From: Flavobacterium succinicans
Lineage (GTDB): Bacteria; Bacteroidota; Bacteroidia; Flavobacteriales; Flavobacteriaceae
Length of the DNA: 64,000 bases
Direction of reading: 5' to 3'
NCBI RefSeq assembly: GCF_001662485.1
Contig: NZ_JMTM01000070.1
Location: 1 to 64,000, forward strand
How positions within the stretch are numbered: the stretch's first letter is position 1; every line of letters starts with the position of its first letter. The notes beneath the pieces were generated by a model that made no database searches, was not told where the DNA came from, and saw only the letters and a list, made by a program, of their open reading frames with translations. Shown piece by piece: positions 28,816-38,452 of the stretch. A program made the position numbers and the translations under genes.

Positions 28816-30348
28816 ATGAAAAGAATAAATATAATAAAAAGCATCTTTTTTGTAGGTACTGTAGCTTTTGGAGTTAGTTGTACTAATTTGGATGAACAAG
28901 TTTTGGATGGTTTTGAAACTCCTAGTAACAGTAGTGGTAATGTGAATACTGGTGCTTTCTTACAATCAGCCTATGAGGGACTTAGAAGTTTTCAAGGTCA
29001 AGGTGGAATATTCACCATGGACGAAATGTCTGGTGATGGTTTGGTTGGACCAACACGAGGTGGAGACTGGGATGATAATGCCAAATGGAGACAATTTCAC
29101 GTTCATACTTGGGCAGCAGATAATGAAGAAATTCGTAATGCTTACAATGACTTATTGACCAATGTTTACAATTGTAATCTGGTTATCAATAACACGGCAA
29201 CAGATGATCAAAAAACGCAGGCTCGTTTTTTAAGAGCTTTTTACTATTATCATGTTATTGATTTATTTGGACAAGCTCCCTATAGAGATGCAGGTTCACT
29301 TATTACTGATAATCCAAAATTTTGGTCTAGAAAAGAGGCAACTGCATTTGTTATAGCTGAATTAGAGGCAATTGTAAGTAAACTGCCTGCAAGAGTTGCA
29401 AATGATGCAAGTTTTGCTAGTAAAGATGCAGCAAATTTCTTGCTAGCAAAGTTATACTTAAACAAGGCTGTATTCAACGCTGATAATGCAGCAGGACCCT
29501 ATACTTTTGATGCTGCTGACATGAATAAAGTAATTGCTTATGTAGATGCGATTACTTCAAGTTCTTTGGCACCGAATTATTGGAGTAATTTTGCTCCAAC
29601 AAACAATACATCAAATGAAATTTTATTTTCTTCTAAAAATGTATTAGGTAACGGTGGAGGTATTCAATCTCGTTGGAGAATGGGTATGCACTATAATCAA
29701 ACTCCAGATGGTTGGAATGGATTTGCAACAGTAGCAGAATATTATAATAAATTTTCAGCTTCGGATGCTCGTAGACAATATTCAACTCCATCAATCATTG
29801 CTAATTTTGGTAACCCAATTGGGTTTCAAGTAGGGCAAATGTACAAACCAGGAGGAGTTGTAGCGTTAAAAGACAGAAAAGATAATCCACTTATCTTTAC
29901 CCCAAGTGTTACTATGATTGTAACTGGAAATGCTATTGAAACTGCAGGTATTCGTACGCAAAAATACGAACCAGATAATGCTAATTTAGGAGCCCCTGAA
30001 AATGATTATGTATTGATGCGTTATTCTGATGCGTTGTTAATGAAGGCTGAAGCTGCTTTACGTGGTGGTACTGGTGGAGCTGCAGTAGCAAAAACAATAT
30101 TAGATCAAATTTCAGTAAGAGCAGGTTTAGCTGCCGGAAGTACTCCAGCTACGTTGGATGGTGTATATGTTGAAAGAGGTAGAGAGTTGTGGTATGAAGG
30201 CTGGAGAAGAAACGACATGATTCGTTTTGGTAAATTCTTAGGACCAAGAGAATTAAAACCAACGACTTCAGATCCTAAATATGCATTGTATCCAATTCCA
30301 GCAGATGCTTTGTTTAATCCAAATGTTAAACAAAACCCTGGTTATTAA
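28816..30348 (+). CDS. SusD/RagB-family outer membrane lipoprotein
   Basis: Sugar-capturing lid protein of the SusCD transporter, 510 residues. The lipoprotein signal ends FGVSC with Cys22 lipidated. The tetratricopeptide-like alpha-helical scaffold typical of SusD is seen in segments such as ARFLRAFYYYHVIDLFGQAPY and YVLMRYSDALLMKAEAALRGG. The C-terminal RagB/SusD segment is ERGRELWYEGWRRNDMIRFG. It starts 11 bases after susC and is followed by a terminator, so susC-susD form the main transcript. Readthrough into the FG-GAP genes is possible. Confidence 0.95.
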   Translation: MKRINIIKSIFFVGTVAFGVSCTNLDEQVLDGFETPSNSSGNVNTGAFLQSAYEGLRSFQGQGGIFTMDEMSGDGLVGPTRGGDWDDNAKWRQFHVHTWAADNEEIRNAYNDLLTNVYNCNLVINNTATDDQKTQARFLRAFYYYHVIDLFGQAPYRDAGSLITDNPKFWSRKEATAFVIAELEAIVSKLPARVANDASFASKDAANFLLAKLYLNKAVFNADNAAGPYTFDAADMNKVIAYVDAITSSSLAPNYWSNFAPTNNTSNEILFSSKNVLGNGGGIQSRWRMGMHYNQTPDGWNGFATVAEYYNKFSASDARRQYSTPSIIANFGNPIGFQVGQMYKPGGVVALKDRKDNPLIFTPSVTMIVTGNAIETAGIRTQKYEPDNANLGAPENDYVLMRYSDALLMKAEAALRGGTGGAAVAKTILDQISVRAGLAAGSTPATLDGVYVERGRELWYEGWRRNDMIRFGKFLGPRELKPTTSDPKYALYPIPADALFNPNVKQNPGY

Positions 30349-30388
30349 TATATTTTGATTTAGATTGAATTTTGTTTTGTGTTAGTTT

Positions 30389-30416
30389 AAAAAGAGGGTA
30401 GCGATACCCTCTTTTT
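30389..30416 (+). terminator. Terminator after susD
   Basis: Perfect 12-bp stem AAAAAGAGGGTA / TACCCTCTTTTT closed by a GCGA tetraloop (30401-30404). The T-rich 3' arm runs on into more T. It lies 40 bases after the susD stop codon. Confidence 0.9.
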
Positions 30417-30516
30417 CTTTAAAAGTATTTCTGTAAGTTGTTTTTTTTTACATATTTATTCTATAAATTACGTGTCTATAAGGAACTTACAAAATAATTA
30501 AAACCTACTCACTATT

Positions 30517-33500
30517 ATGTTGCAACGAATATTTCTATTGGCTATTGTAACACTTTTTTTCTCGAATTGTTCCAAGGTTAAAACCGATACTTTGTTTACT
30601 CAATTACCTTCTTCAGACACAGGTATTGATTTCATTAATGAAGTCAAAAATGGTGAAGAGATGAACATTTTTAAATACCGAAATTTTTATAATGGAGGAG
30701 GAGTAGCAATTGGTGACATCAATAACGACGGGCTTTCAGATGTTTATTTTACTTCTAATTTAGGCAAAAACAAACTCTATCTCAACAAGGGCAATTTTAA
30801 GTTCGAAGATATTTCTTTAAAAGCAGGTGTCGAAGGAAAAAAAGTTTGGTCAACAGGTGTCGTAATGGTCGATGTTAATGCCGACGGATTGCTAGATATT
30901 TATGTTTGTAATGCTGGAAATAGTAAAGGTAGTCAACAAAACAATGAGCTTTTTATTAACAATGGCAACCTAACGTTTACCGAAAAAGCTGAACAATATA
31001 ATCTTGCGGATACCGGAATTACAACACATGCTGCATTTTTTGATTATGATAAAGATGGTGATTTAGATGTTTATATTCTAAACAATAGCTTTATTCCAGT
31101 TAGTAGCTTGAATTATTCTAATAAAAGAGAACTGCGAGACAAAGATTGGGATGTAGCCGATATTCTTAAAGGTGGAGGCGATAAATTATTACGTAACGAC
31201 AGCGGAAAGTTTGTCGACGTGAGTGAAGCGGCTGGTATTTACGGAAGTTTGATAGGCTTTGGTTTGGGAGTAACAGTGGGTGATGTAAATGGAGATTTGT
31301 TCCCTGATATTTATATTTCGAATGATTTTTATGAAAGAGATTATTTGTACATCAACAATAAAAACGGAACTTTTTCTGAGAAAATTCAAGATTGGACGTC
31401 ACATATTAGTCAATCCTCGATGGGGGCTGATATGGCCGATATTAACAACGATGGGAAAGCTGATATTTTCGTGACAGACATGTTGCCAGAACCAGATGAT
31501 CGATTAAAAACGACCACCAATTTTGAAAATTATGATTTATTTACCCGAAAATTAAGTTTAGATTTCTACAATCAATACATGCAGAATACACTGCAAGTAA
31601 ATAATGGAAATCAGCAGTTTGATGAAATTGCGAATTACGCTGGTGTGGCTAAAACAGATTGGAGTTGGGGCGCTTTGTTGTTCGATATGGACAATGATGG
31701 TCTAAAAGATATTTACGTATGCAACGGTATTTATCATGACTTGACCAACCAAGATTTTATGGACTTTTTTGCTAACGAATTGATGCAAAAAATGGTCATT
31801 ACTGGTAAAAAAGCAGAAATTGAAACTATAATCAATAAAATGCCTAGTACACCAATCCCTAATTACGCATACAAAAATAGCGCAAATCTTACTTTTTCGA
31901 ACCAAGCACAAAATTGGGGATTGGATACACCAAGTTTTTCTAATGGTGCTGCCTACGGTGATTTAGACAACGATGGCGATTTAGATTTGGTCGTAAATAA
32001 TGTCAATATGGAAGCCTTTGTTTATAAAAACAATGCTGAAAAGAATAAACAAAATCATTTTATTAAAGTAAAATTAAAAGGTAACCAACAAAATAAATTT
32101 GCAGTTGGAAGCACCGTAGAATTGTTCTCTGGTTCCGAAATTTTAAGACAAGAACTCATTCCATCCCGTGGTTTTCAATCTTCAATAGATTATACGATGA
32201 CTTTTGGCATTGGAACCAAAAAAATTGATTCCTTACAAGTTATTTGGCCTAACGGGAAAACGCAAACCATTAAAAAAGTAGTAAACAATAGTACGATTCA
32301 ATTGAATATTTTGGACGCGAAGTCTGATTTTGTAGTTAAAAATAACGCTTCAAAACCCTTGTTTTCTGAGTCCAAAACTACATTCTTAGCACATAAAGAA
32401 AATGATTATATCGACTTTGACTATGAAGGATTGATTTCTAAAATGATTTCTCAAGAAGGACCAGCTTATGCGGTAGCGGATATTAATGGGGATGGAAATG
32501 AAGATGTTTTTATTGGCGGAGCCAAAGGGCAAGCAGCTCAAGTTTATATCAATAAAGGGAATGGGACTTTTGCCGTAACTAGTCAAAAGGACTTCCAGAA
32601 AGATGCCAGTTTTGAGGACACCGCAGCTACTTTTTTTGATGCCGACAAAGATGGCGATATGGATGTATTGGTAGGTTCTGGAGGAAATGAAAAAGCCGAT
32701 CAAGCCAATTATAAAAACAGATTGTACTTGAATAACGGAAAAGGCATTTTTACAAAAAGTACAATAGCTCTTCCAACAACAAATAATAATGTGGCCGTGA
32801 TTGCTCCTTATGATTTTGATAACGATGGCGATAACGACGTTTTCATCGGAAGCCGAAGTGTGCCCGGAGTGTATGGTATCGATCCAAAACATTTATTGTT
32901 AGAGAATGATGGCAAAGGGAATTTTAACAATGTAATTGATAAAAAAGCCTTTAAAATAAACACCTACGGAATGATTACCGATGCGGTTTGGGAAGATATT
33001 GATAACGACTCCAAAAAAGATTTGATCTTGGTTGGGGAATGGAATGCACCCGTGATTTTCAAAAATACAGGTCGAAGATTGACTACTTTTTCATCTAACT
33101 TGACCGAATGGAGTGGATTTTGGAATACAGTAGAGTGTGTAGATTTGAATAATGACGGAAAAAAAGATTTGATTCTAGGCAACAAAGGAACGAATACTTC
33201 TTATAAAGCGACCAAGGAAAAACCAATGAAACTGTTTATCAATGATTATGATAACAACGGCACAATAGAGCAAATTACCACTCAAACTATTGATGGTAAA
33301 GATGTGCCTTTGCATTTGAAACAAGAATTGGCCAAACAAATTCCGATGATTAAAAAGAAGAATTTGAGCTATACCGATTATTCTAAGAAGACGTTTCAAG
33401 AACTTTTTGATACTGAAGTGATCAATAATTCAGTTCAAAAAACAGCCAAAATGCAAGAAAGTTGTATTGCTATCAACAAAGGAAATGGTAAGTTCGAAAT

Positions 33501-33825
33501 TCAAGTTTTGCCAAAAGAAGTGCAGTTTTCAAGTGTCAATGCTATAGCGACTATGGATGTTAATAAAGACGGAATACTAGATTTAGTACTCGGAGGAAAT
33601 CAATATGGATTTAAACCTCAATTTTCTAGATTAGATGCCAATTTTGGTAGTGTACTTCTAGGAGATAAACAAGGGAAATTTACTTGGGTTCCTTATCCAA
33701 AATCAGGATTTTTTATGAGGGGTGAAGTCAAGCATTTGAAAGTCATCAAGCATAAAAATAATAGAACGGCGGTTTTGGCTGTACTCAATAACAATGCACC
33801 TAAACTTTTTATAGGCAATGAATAA
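30517..33825 (+). CDS. FG-GAP/ASPIC-UnbV repeat lipoprotein 1
   Basis: Large surface or periplasmic lipoprotein of 1102 residues. The signal ends FFSNC, with Cys18 lipidated. Most of the protein is FG-GAP/VCBS repeats, beta-propeller blades with calcium loops such as DINNDGLSD, DVNADGLLD, DYDKDGDLD and DLDNDGDLD. An ASPIC/UnbV domain lies at about residues 510-595, including SRGFQSS and LQVIWPNGK. A second run of blades follows. The family, also called CRTAC1-like, has no defined biochemical role. Such pairs next to SusCD are common in Bacteroidota, which suggests glycan or surface binding. It overlaps the next, paralogous gene by eight bases. A terminator separates it from susD, and no clear promoter element was found. 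Confidence 0.88.
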   Translation: MLQRIFLLAIVTLFFSNCSKVKTDTLFTQLPSSDTGIDFINEVKNGEEMNIFKYRNFYNGGGVAIGDINNDGLSDVYFTSNLGKNKLYLNKGNFKFEDISLKAGVEGKKVWSTGVVMVDVNADGLLDIYVCNAGNSKGSQQNNELFINNGNLTFTEKAEQYNLADTGITTHAAFFDYDKDGDLDVYILNNSFIPVSSLNYSNKRELRDKDWDVADILKGGGDKLLRNDSGKFVDVSEAAGIYGSLIGFGLGVTVGDVNGDLFPDIYISNDFYERDYLYINNKNGTFSEKIQDWTSHISQSSMGADMADINNDGKADIFVTDMLPEPDDRLKTTTNFENYDLFTRKLSLDFYNQYMQNTLQVNNGNQQFDEIANYAGVAKTDWSWGALLFDMDNDGLKDIYVCNGIYHDLTNQDFMDFFANELMQKMVITGKKAEIETIINKMPSTPIPNYAYKNSANLTFSNQAQNWGLDTPSFSNGAAYGDLDNDGDLDLVVNNVNMEAFVYKNNAEKNKQNHFIKVKLKGNQQNKFAVGSTVELFSGSEILRQELIPSRGFQSSIDYTMTFGIGTKKIDSLQVIWPNGKTQTIKKVVNNSTIQLNILDAKSDFVVKNNASKPLFSESKTTFLAHKENDYIDFDYEGLISKMISQEGPAYAVADINGDGNEDVFIGGAKGQAAQVYINKGNGTFAVTSQKDFQKDASFEDTAATFFDADKDGDMDVLVGSGGNEKADQANYKNRLYLNNGKGIFTKSTIALPTTNNNVAVIAPYDFDNDGDNDVFIGSRSVPGVYGIDPKHLLLENDGKGNFNNVIDKKAFKINTYGMITDAVWEDIDNDSKKDLILVGEWNAPVIFKNTGRRLTTFSSNLTEWSGFWNTVECVDLNNDGKKDLILGNKGTNTSYKATKEKPMKLFINDYDNNGTIEQITTQTIDGKDVPLHLKQELAKQIPMIKKKNLSYTDYSKKTFQELFDTEVINNSVQKTAKMQESCIAINKGNGKFEIQVLPKEVQFSSVNAIATMDVNKDGILDLVLGGNQYGFKPQFSRLDANFGSVLLGDKQGKFTWVPYPKSGFFMRGEVKHLKVIKHKNNRTAVLAVLNNNAPKLFIGNE

Positions 33826-36800
33826 TTTTTTTAAGATAGGTCTAGCCTCATTACTATTGACGGCATGTTCCCAAAAAGAGGCACCACTTTTTGATAAACT
33901 CGACCCTAAGGAAAGCAATATCACTTTCAAAAATGAGTTAATTGAGTCCAAAAACATTTCCATTTTAGATTATCTCTATTATTACAATGGTGGCGGAGTA
34001 GCCTTAGGAGATATCAACAATGACGGACTAGTAGATGTGTATTTTACTTCCAATCAAGGGAAAAATAAATTGTATCTCAACAAAGGGAACAACAAATTTG
34101 AAGATATCTCAACCAAAGCGGGAGTAGAAGGGCAAAGCGATTGGAAAGCAGGTACCGTGATGGCCGATGTGAATGGTGATGGATATTTGGATATCTATGT
34201 TTGTGCCGTTGTCGGTATCAACGGATTTGAAGGACAAAACGAACTTTTTATCAACAACAAAGACAATACTTTTACCGAAAGCGCTGCTGAGTACGGCTTA
34301 GATCTTGATAATTACAGTACCTCTGCCGCATTTTTTGATTATGATTTAGATGGAGATTTAGATATGTATTTGTTGAATCATGCGGTGCACTCCGAGGCTT
34401 CCTTTGGCAATGCCAATATCAGGAACAAAAGAAGTTATGAATGTGGTGATAAATTGTTCCGAAATGATAACGGCAAATTTGTTGACGTAAGTGAAAAGGC
34501 GGGCATTTTTGGCGGAGCCAATGGGTATGGTTTAGGAATTGCCGTTTCAGATTTTAATTTGGATGGTTATCCTGATATTTATATTGGAAACGATTTTCAC
34601 GAAGACGATTATTATTATTTGAATAATGGAGACGGAACTTTTACGGAAAGTTTGAAACAGTTTTTCGGACATACCAGCCGATTCTCAATGGGCGTAGATG
34701 TTGCCGATGTCAATCATGATGGCTTTCCTGATATTTTAAGTTTAGACATGTTGCCTGAAGACGAGAAAGTTCTAAAAGCTTCTTTGGGAGATGATAATGT
34801 GCAAATGCTGAAAGTGCGTACCGAAAAATTAGGCTACCATTATCAATACACCCGCAACATGCTGCAACTAAATCAAGCGGGAAAACACTTTACAGAAACC
34901 GCTCTTTTGAGTGGGATTGCAGCAACGGATTGGAGTTGGAGCACGCTTTTTGCCGATTATGATCAAGATGGTGAACAAGATATTTTTGTGGCCAATGGAA
35001 TTCCAAAGCGACCTAACGATTTGGATTATGTCAAATATTATTCGAATGACCAAATTAAGAATAAACTCAATACGACCAAGCTTTTAGATAGAGAAGCCTT
35101 GAAGAGAATGCCTGCCGGAAACGTAACTAATTATGTGTTTCAAGGAAGTAAAGATTTGACATTTAAAGACCGTTCGAAAGATTGGATAGAGAATGACACT
35201 ATCATTTCTAATGGAAGTGGTTATGCCGATATTGATAATGATGGGGATTTAGACATTATCACCAATAATACCAATGCAGTAGCCACGGTGTATCAAAACA
35301 AAACAGATAAGAGAGCGAATTTTTTAAAAATAAAATTGCGCTTTGAAGGCAAAAACACTTTTGGTATTGGTGCCAAAGTCATCTCTTATGCCAAAGGACA
35401 AAAGCAATTCAAAGAGTTGCAAACCACTAGAGGGTTTCAGTCTTCCTCTGAGCCGATGCTTCATTTTGGCTACGGAAAAATAAATGCTATCGATTCGTTA
35501 GTGGTGATTTGGCCTGATAAAACCTATCAAACGCTAAAAAAAGTAAAAGTAAATCAAGCGCTAACTATAAATGCTAATAAAAACAGAAAAATATTTGATT
35601 ACCAATTGCTTCATCCAAAAGTGGGGCCGGTTTTGCAAAAGGTAAAAGGAAACTTAGGAATTGATTTTGTACATCAAGAAAATGATTTTATTGATTTTAT
35701 GGCTCAAAAATTAATTCCTTATCAACGTTCAGATCGTGGGCCTGCAACTGCCATTGGAGATTTGAATGGAGATGGAAGAGAAGATATCTTTTTTGGAGGA
35801 GCTAAAGGAAAATCAGCTCAGATTTATATTCAAGGCGAGAAGGGATTTGTAAAAAAATCTTTTATTGATGTAGTAAAGGATTCTATTTACGAAGATGCTT
35901 CGGCAGTTATTGCTGATTTTAATGGAGATAAGAAAAACGATTTGTATGTTGCCTCAGGTAATGGAGAGAATGCTCAAAATTTAGAAGATAGATTGTATTT
36001 TGGCAATCAGTTACAAAAAGCAGTTTTACCTTTAGTTCGTCAAAACGCATCGGTTGTTAAAGCTTTTGACTACGATTATGATGGAGATTTAGATCTGTTT
36101 GTTGGTAATAATTCTCAATACAATCGTTTTGGAAGCACGCCTGATTGTTATTTGTTGAACAATAATAAGGGAACGTTTACCATTGTTCAAAATAAAACTT
36201 TTGCAGGAATTGGTATGGTTACCGATGCTGTTTTTACCGATTTTAATGCCGATGGACAAGCCGATATAATCGTGATTGGAGAGTGGATGGCGCCTACTTT
36301 TTTTGCGAATCAAAAAGGAAAATTCACTAATGTCACCGCAAAGGTTAGTGCCGAAAACAACAACGGACTTTGGCAAGCGATTCAGTCTTTTGATATCGAC
36401 CACGATGGGGATTTGGATTATTTACTTGGCAATTGGGGTATGAATTCTAAGTTTAAAGCTTCAGCAACCTTTCCGTTGAAAATGTATTACGATGATTTTG
36501 ATAATAATGGAGCTTTTGAAACTATTGTAGCCAAAGAAAAGAATGGAAAGTATTATACTACAATGGGATTAGATGAATTGACAGAGCAATTTAGTGGTAT
36601 GCTCAAGAAAAAATTCAATAGTTATCAATCATTTGCAGGTAAAACAGTCGAAGAGATTTTTGACCCTGCGATGCTAGCTATTGCAAAACAATATGAGGTA
36701 CATACATTGCAATCGGGCTATTTAAAAAATAATAAAGGAAAATTTGTTTTTGTTCCTTTTTCTAACGCAATGCAAGTGGCGCCAATAACCAGTTTTGTAG

Positions 36801-37069
36801 CTGGTAATTTTGTCGGAGATGCCAAACCCGAAGTGTTTGCTGCTGGGAATTACTTTGGTGTGTCTCCATACCACAGCCGATTTGACGGTTTCTCTGGTGC
36901 ATTAATTGTCGACCAAAAAACAGTGCTTTTAGGACATCAAATAGGTATTGATTTAGCTCAAAAAGCAGTACGTCATCTAGACATTCTCTCGGTTAATAGT
37001 CAAAACTATTTATTGGTAACTATTAATAATAAACCCGCTGAGGTCTATCAAATAAAGACTAAAAAATAA
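33818..37069 (+). CDS. FG-GAP/ASPIC-UnbV repeat lipoprotein 2
   Basis: Paralogue of the preceding gene, 1083 residues, with a lipoprotein signal ending LLTAC (Cys17). It has the same design: FG-GAP blades with loops such as DINNDGLVD, DVNGDGYLD and DLDGDLDMY, an ASPIC/UnbV domain at about residues 500-575 (TRGFQSSSEPMLHFGYG), then a second propeller-like run. The two proteins match along their whole length but with clear divergence, so the duplication is old. The start codon overlaps the end of the first gene in the sequence ATGAATAA, suggesting coupled translation and equal amounts. They might form a hetero-complex at the cell surface, which is inference. Function unknown. Confidence 0.88.
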   Translation: MNNFFKIGLASLLLTACSQKEAPLFDKLDPKESNITFKNELIESKNISILDYLYYYNGGGVALGDINNDGLVDVYFTSNQGKNKLYLNKGNNKFEDISTKAGVEGQSDWKAGTVMADVNGDGYLDIYVCAVVGINGFEGQNELFINNKDNTFTESAAEYGLDLDNYSTSAAFFDYDLDGDLDMYLLNHAVHSEASFGNANIRNKRSYECGDKLFRNDNGKFVDVSEKAGIFGGANGYGLGIAVSDFNLDGYPDIYIGNDFHEDDYYYLNNGDGTFTESLKQFFGHTSRFSMGVDVADVNHDGFPDILSLDMLPEDEKVLKASLGDDNVQMLKVRTEKLGYHYQYTRNMLQLNQAGKHFTETALLSGIAATDWSWSTLFADYDQDGEQDIFVANGIPKRPNDLDYVKYYSNDQIKNKLNTTKLLDREALKRMPAGNVTNYVFQGSKDLTFKDRSKDWIENDTIISNGSGYADIDNDGDLDIITNNTNAVATVYQNKTDKRANFLKIKLRFEGKNTFGIGAKVISYAKGQKQFKELQTTRGFQSSSEPMLHFGYGKINAIDSLVVIWPDKTYQTLKKVKVNQALTINANKNRKIFDYQLLHPKVGPVLQKVKGNLGIDFVHQENDFIDFMAQKLIPYQRSDRGPATAIGDLNGDGREDIFFGGAKGKSAQIYIQGEKGFVKKSFIDVVKDSIYEDASAVIADFNGDKKNDLYVASGNGENAQNLEDRLYFGNQLQKAVLPLVRQNASVVKAFDYDYDGDLDLFVGNNSQYNRFGSTPDCYLLNNNKGTFTIVQNKTFAGIGMVTDAVFTDFNADGQADIIVIGEWMAPTFFANQKGKFTNVTAKVSAENNNGLWQAIQSFDIDHDGDLDYLLGNWGMNSKFKASATFPLKMYYDDFDNNGAFETIVAKEKNGKYYTTMGLDELTEQFSGMLKKKFNSYQSFAGKTVEEIFDPAMLAIAKQYEVHTLQSGYLKNNKGKFVFVPFSNAMQVAPITSFVAGNFVGDAKPEVFAAGNYFGVSPYHSRFDGFSGALIVDQKTVLLGHQIGIDLAQKAVRHLDILSVNSQNYLLVTINNKPAEVYQIKTKK

Positions 37070-37095
37070 TAAACCAAATTTATAAATTGATTCAA

Positions 37096-38448
37096 ATGAA
37101 ATCTTCAATTTTAACCCTGTTGTGTGTTTGTTTAATTGCTGTTTCTTGTCAAAAGGAAAAAGCAATAACAATTACCTCAAATGATTATTGTGCTGCTGTT
37201 GATACGGTAACCGGAATTATGGTTCATGATATTTTTTCGCCACCTGTTGCGAGTAGGATATATGTTTACCCAAATATTGCAGCCTATGAAATTATGGTGC
37301 AGAACAGCAAAGAATATCATAGTTTGCAAGGGCAATTAAAAGGTTTAGATTCTATTCCGGTTTTAGATAAAAAAAGCGGCGTAAATGTGCCATTGGCGGC
37401 CTTAATTGCGCAGATGGAAGTGAGTAAAAAGTTGGTTTTTTCAGAAGAAGCTATTGAGAAATACCGCGATAGTTTGTACGCAAAATGGAGTGATGAAAAT
37501 GAGAAGGAATTCGAGGTTTCGAAAGAATATGCTTTAAAAGTAGCTGAACGTATTGCAAAATGGATGGGAAAAGACAATTATAAAGAAACGAGAACCATGC
37601 CTAAATATTCGGTTCATGCAGACCAGCCGGCTCGTTGGCAACCCACACCACCTGCTTATATGGATGCTGTAGAACCACATTGGGGCAAAATTAGAACCTT
37701 AGTAATGGACTCATCCGCTCAGTTTAAACCCAAAGCGCCTTTTCCTTTTTCTACGAATAAAAATTCTGATTTTTATAGAGAAGCTAAAGAAACCTATGAT
37801 GTAGGTAATAAGATTTCTAAAGATTTATTGGCTATGGAAAAGAGCAAAAGCACTACAATTCCAGAAGAGTCTGCTATAGCCACTTTTTGGGATTGCAATC
37901 CGTATGCTACCGTGACACAAGGACATATGATGTTTGCCAAAAAGAAAAATACTCCCGATGCGCACTGGATAAATATTGCTAAAATAGCGTGTAAAACCGC
38001 AAAAACAGATTTTAATAAAACGGTTTTTGTATATACCAAAACATCAATTGGGGTTTTCGAATCGTTCATCAGTTGTTGGGACCAAAAGTTCAAAACCAAT
38101 GTAGTACGCCCAGAAACCTATATCAATCAATACATAGACGAAAACTGGAAGCCGCAATTGCAAACGCCTCCATTTCCAGAATATACCAGCGGACATTCTG
38201 TTTTATCGGCTTGTTCTGCTGAGATTTTGACCGCAATTTTCGGCGATAAGTTTGCGTATGTAGACGATTCTGAGATTCCTTTTGGTTTGCCCAAACGAAA
38301 GTTTACTTCTTTTAAACAAGCGGCAGACGAAGCCTCGTTGAGTAGGTTATATGGCGGAATTCATTATCGTGCCGCAATTGTGAACGGAGTGGAGCAAGGA
38401 AAAATGATTGGTAAGTACATCAATAGTAAATTAAAAATGACCAAGTAA
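37096..38448 (+). CDS. Vanadium-haloperoxidase/PAP2-type phosphatase family lipoprotein
   Basis: Protein of 450 residues with a lipoprotein signal ending LIAVSC. The C-terminal half has the PAP2/vanadium-dependent haloperoxidase active site complete. Motif 1 is KX6RP with Lys331 and Arg338. Motif 2 is YTSGH at residues 363-367. Motif 3 is SRX5H with Ser416, Arg417 and His423. The same pocket binds vanadate in haloperoxidases and phosphate in acid phosphatases, so sequence alone does not decide between them. The ATG at 37096 is chosen over a TTG at 37087 because it begins the signal peptide. It lies 26 bases after the FG-GAP pair and four bases before a gene of unknown function. Its job in a sugar locus is not known. 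Confidence 0.85.
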   Translation: MKSSILTLLCVCLIAVSCQKEKAITITSNDYCAAVDTVTGIMVHDIFSPPVASRIYVYPNIAAYEIMVQNSKEYHSLQGQLKGLDSIPVLDKKSGVNVPLAALIAQMEVSKKLVFSEEAIEKYRDSLYAKWSDENEKEFEVSKEYALKVAERIAKWMGKDNYKETRTMPKYSVHADQPARWQPTPPAYMDAVEPHWGKIRTLVMDSSAQFKPKAPFPFSTNKNSDFYREAKETYDVGNKISKDLLAMEKSKSTTIPEESAIATFWDCNPYATVTQGHMMFAKKKNTPDAHWINIAKIACKTAKTDFNKTVFVYTKTSIGVFESFISCWDQKFKTNVVRPETYINQYIDENWKPQLQTPPFPEYTSGHSVLSACSAEILTAIFGDKFAYVDDSEIPFGLPKRKFTSFKQAADEASLSRLYGGIHYRAAIVNGVEQGKMIGKYINSKLKMTK

Positions 38449-38452
38449 AGCG

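Noticed and set aside
30432..30490. 8-bp inverted repeat TGTAAGTT / AACTTACA before FG-GAP lipoprotein 1
   Set aside because: The arms are 43 bases apart in AT-rich sequence and no similar pair occurs before other genes.
32386..32892. Long antisense frame of 168 codons in FG-GAP lipoprotein 1
   Set aside because: It is a compositional shadow of repeated calcium-loop codons; the sense frame has clear domains.
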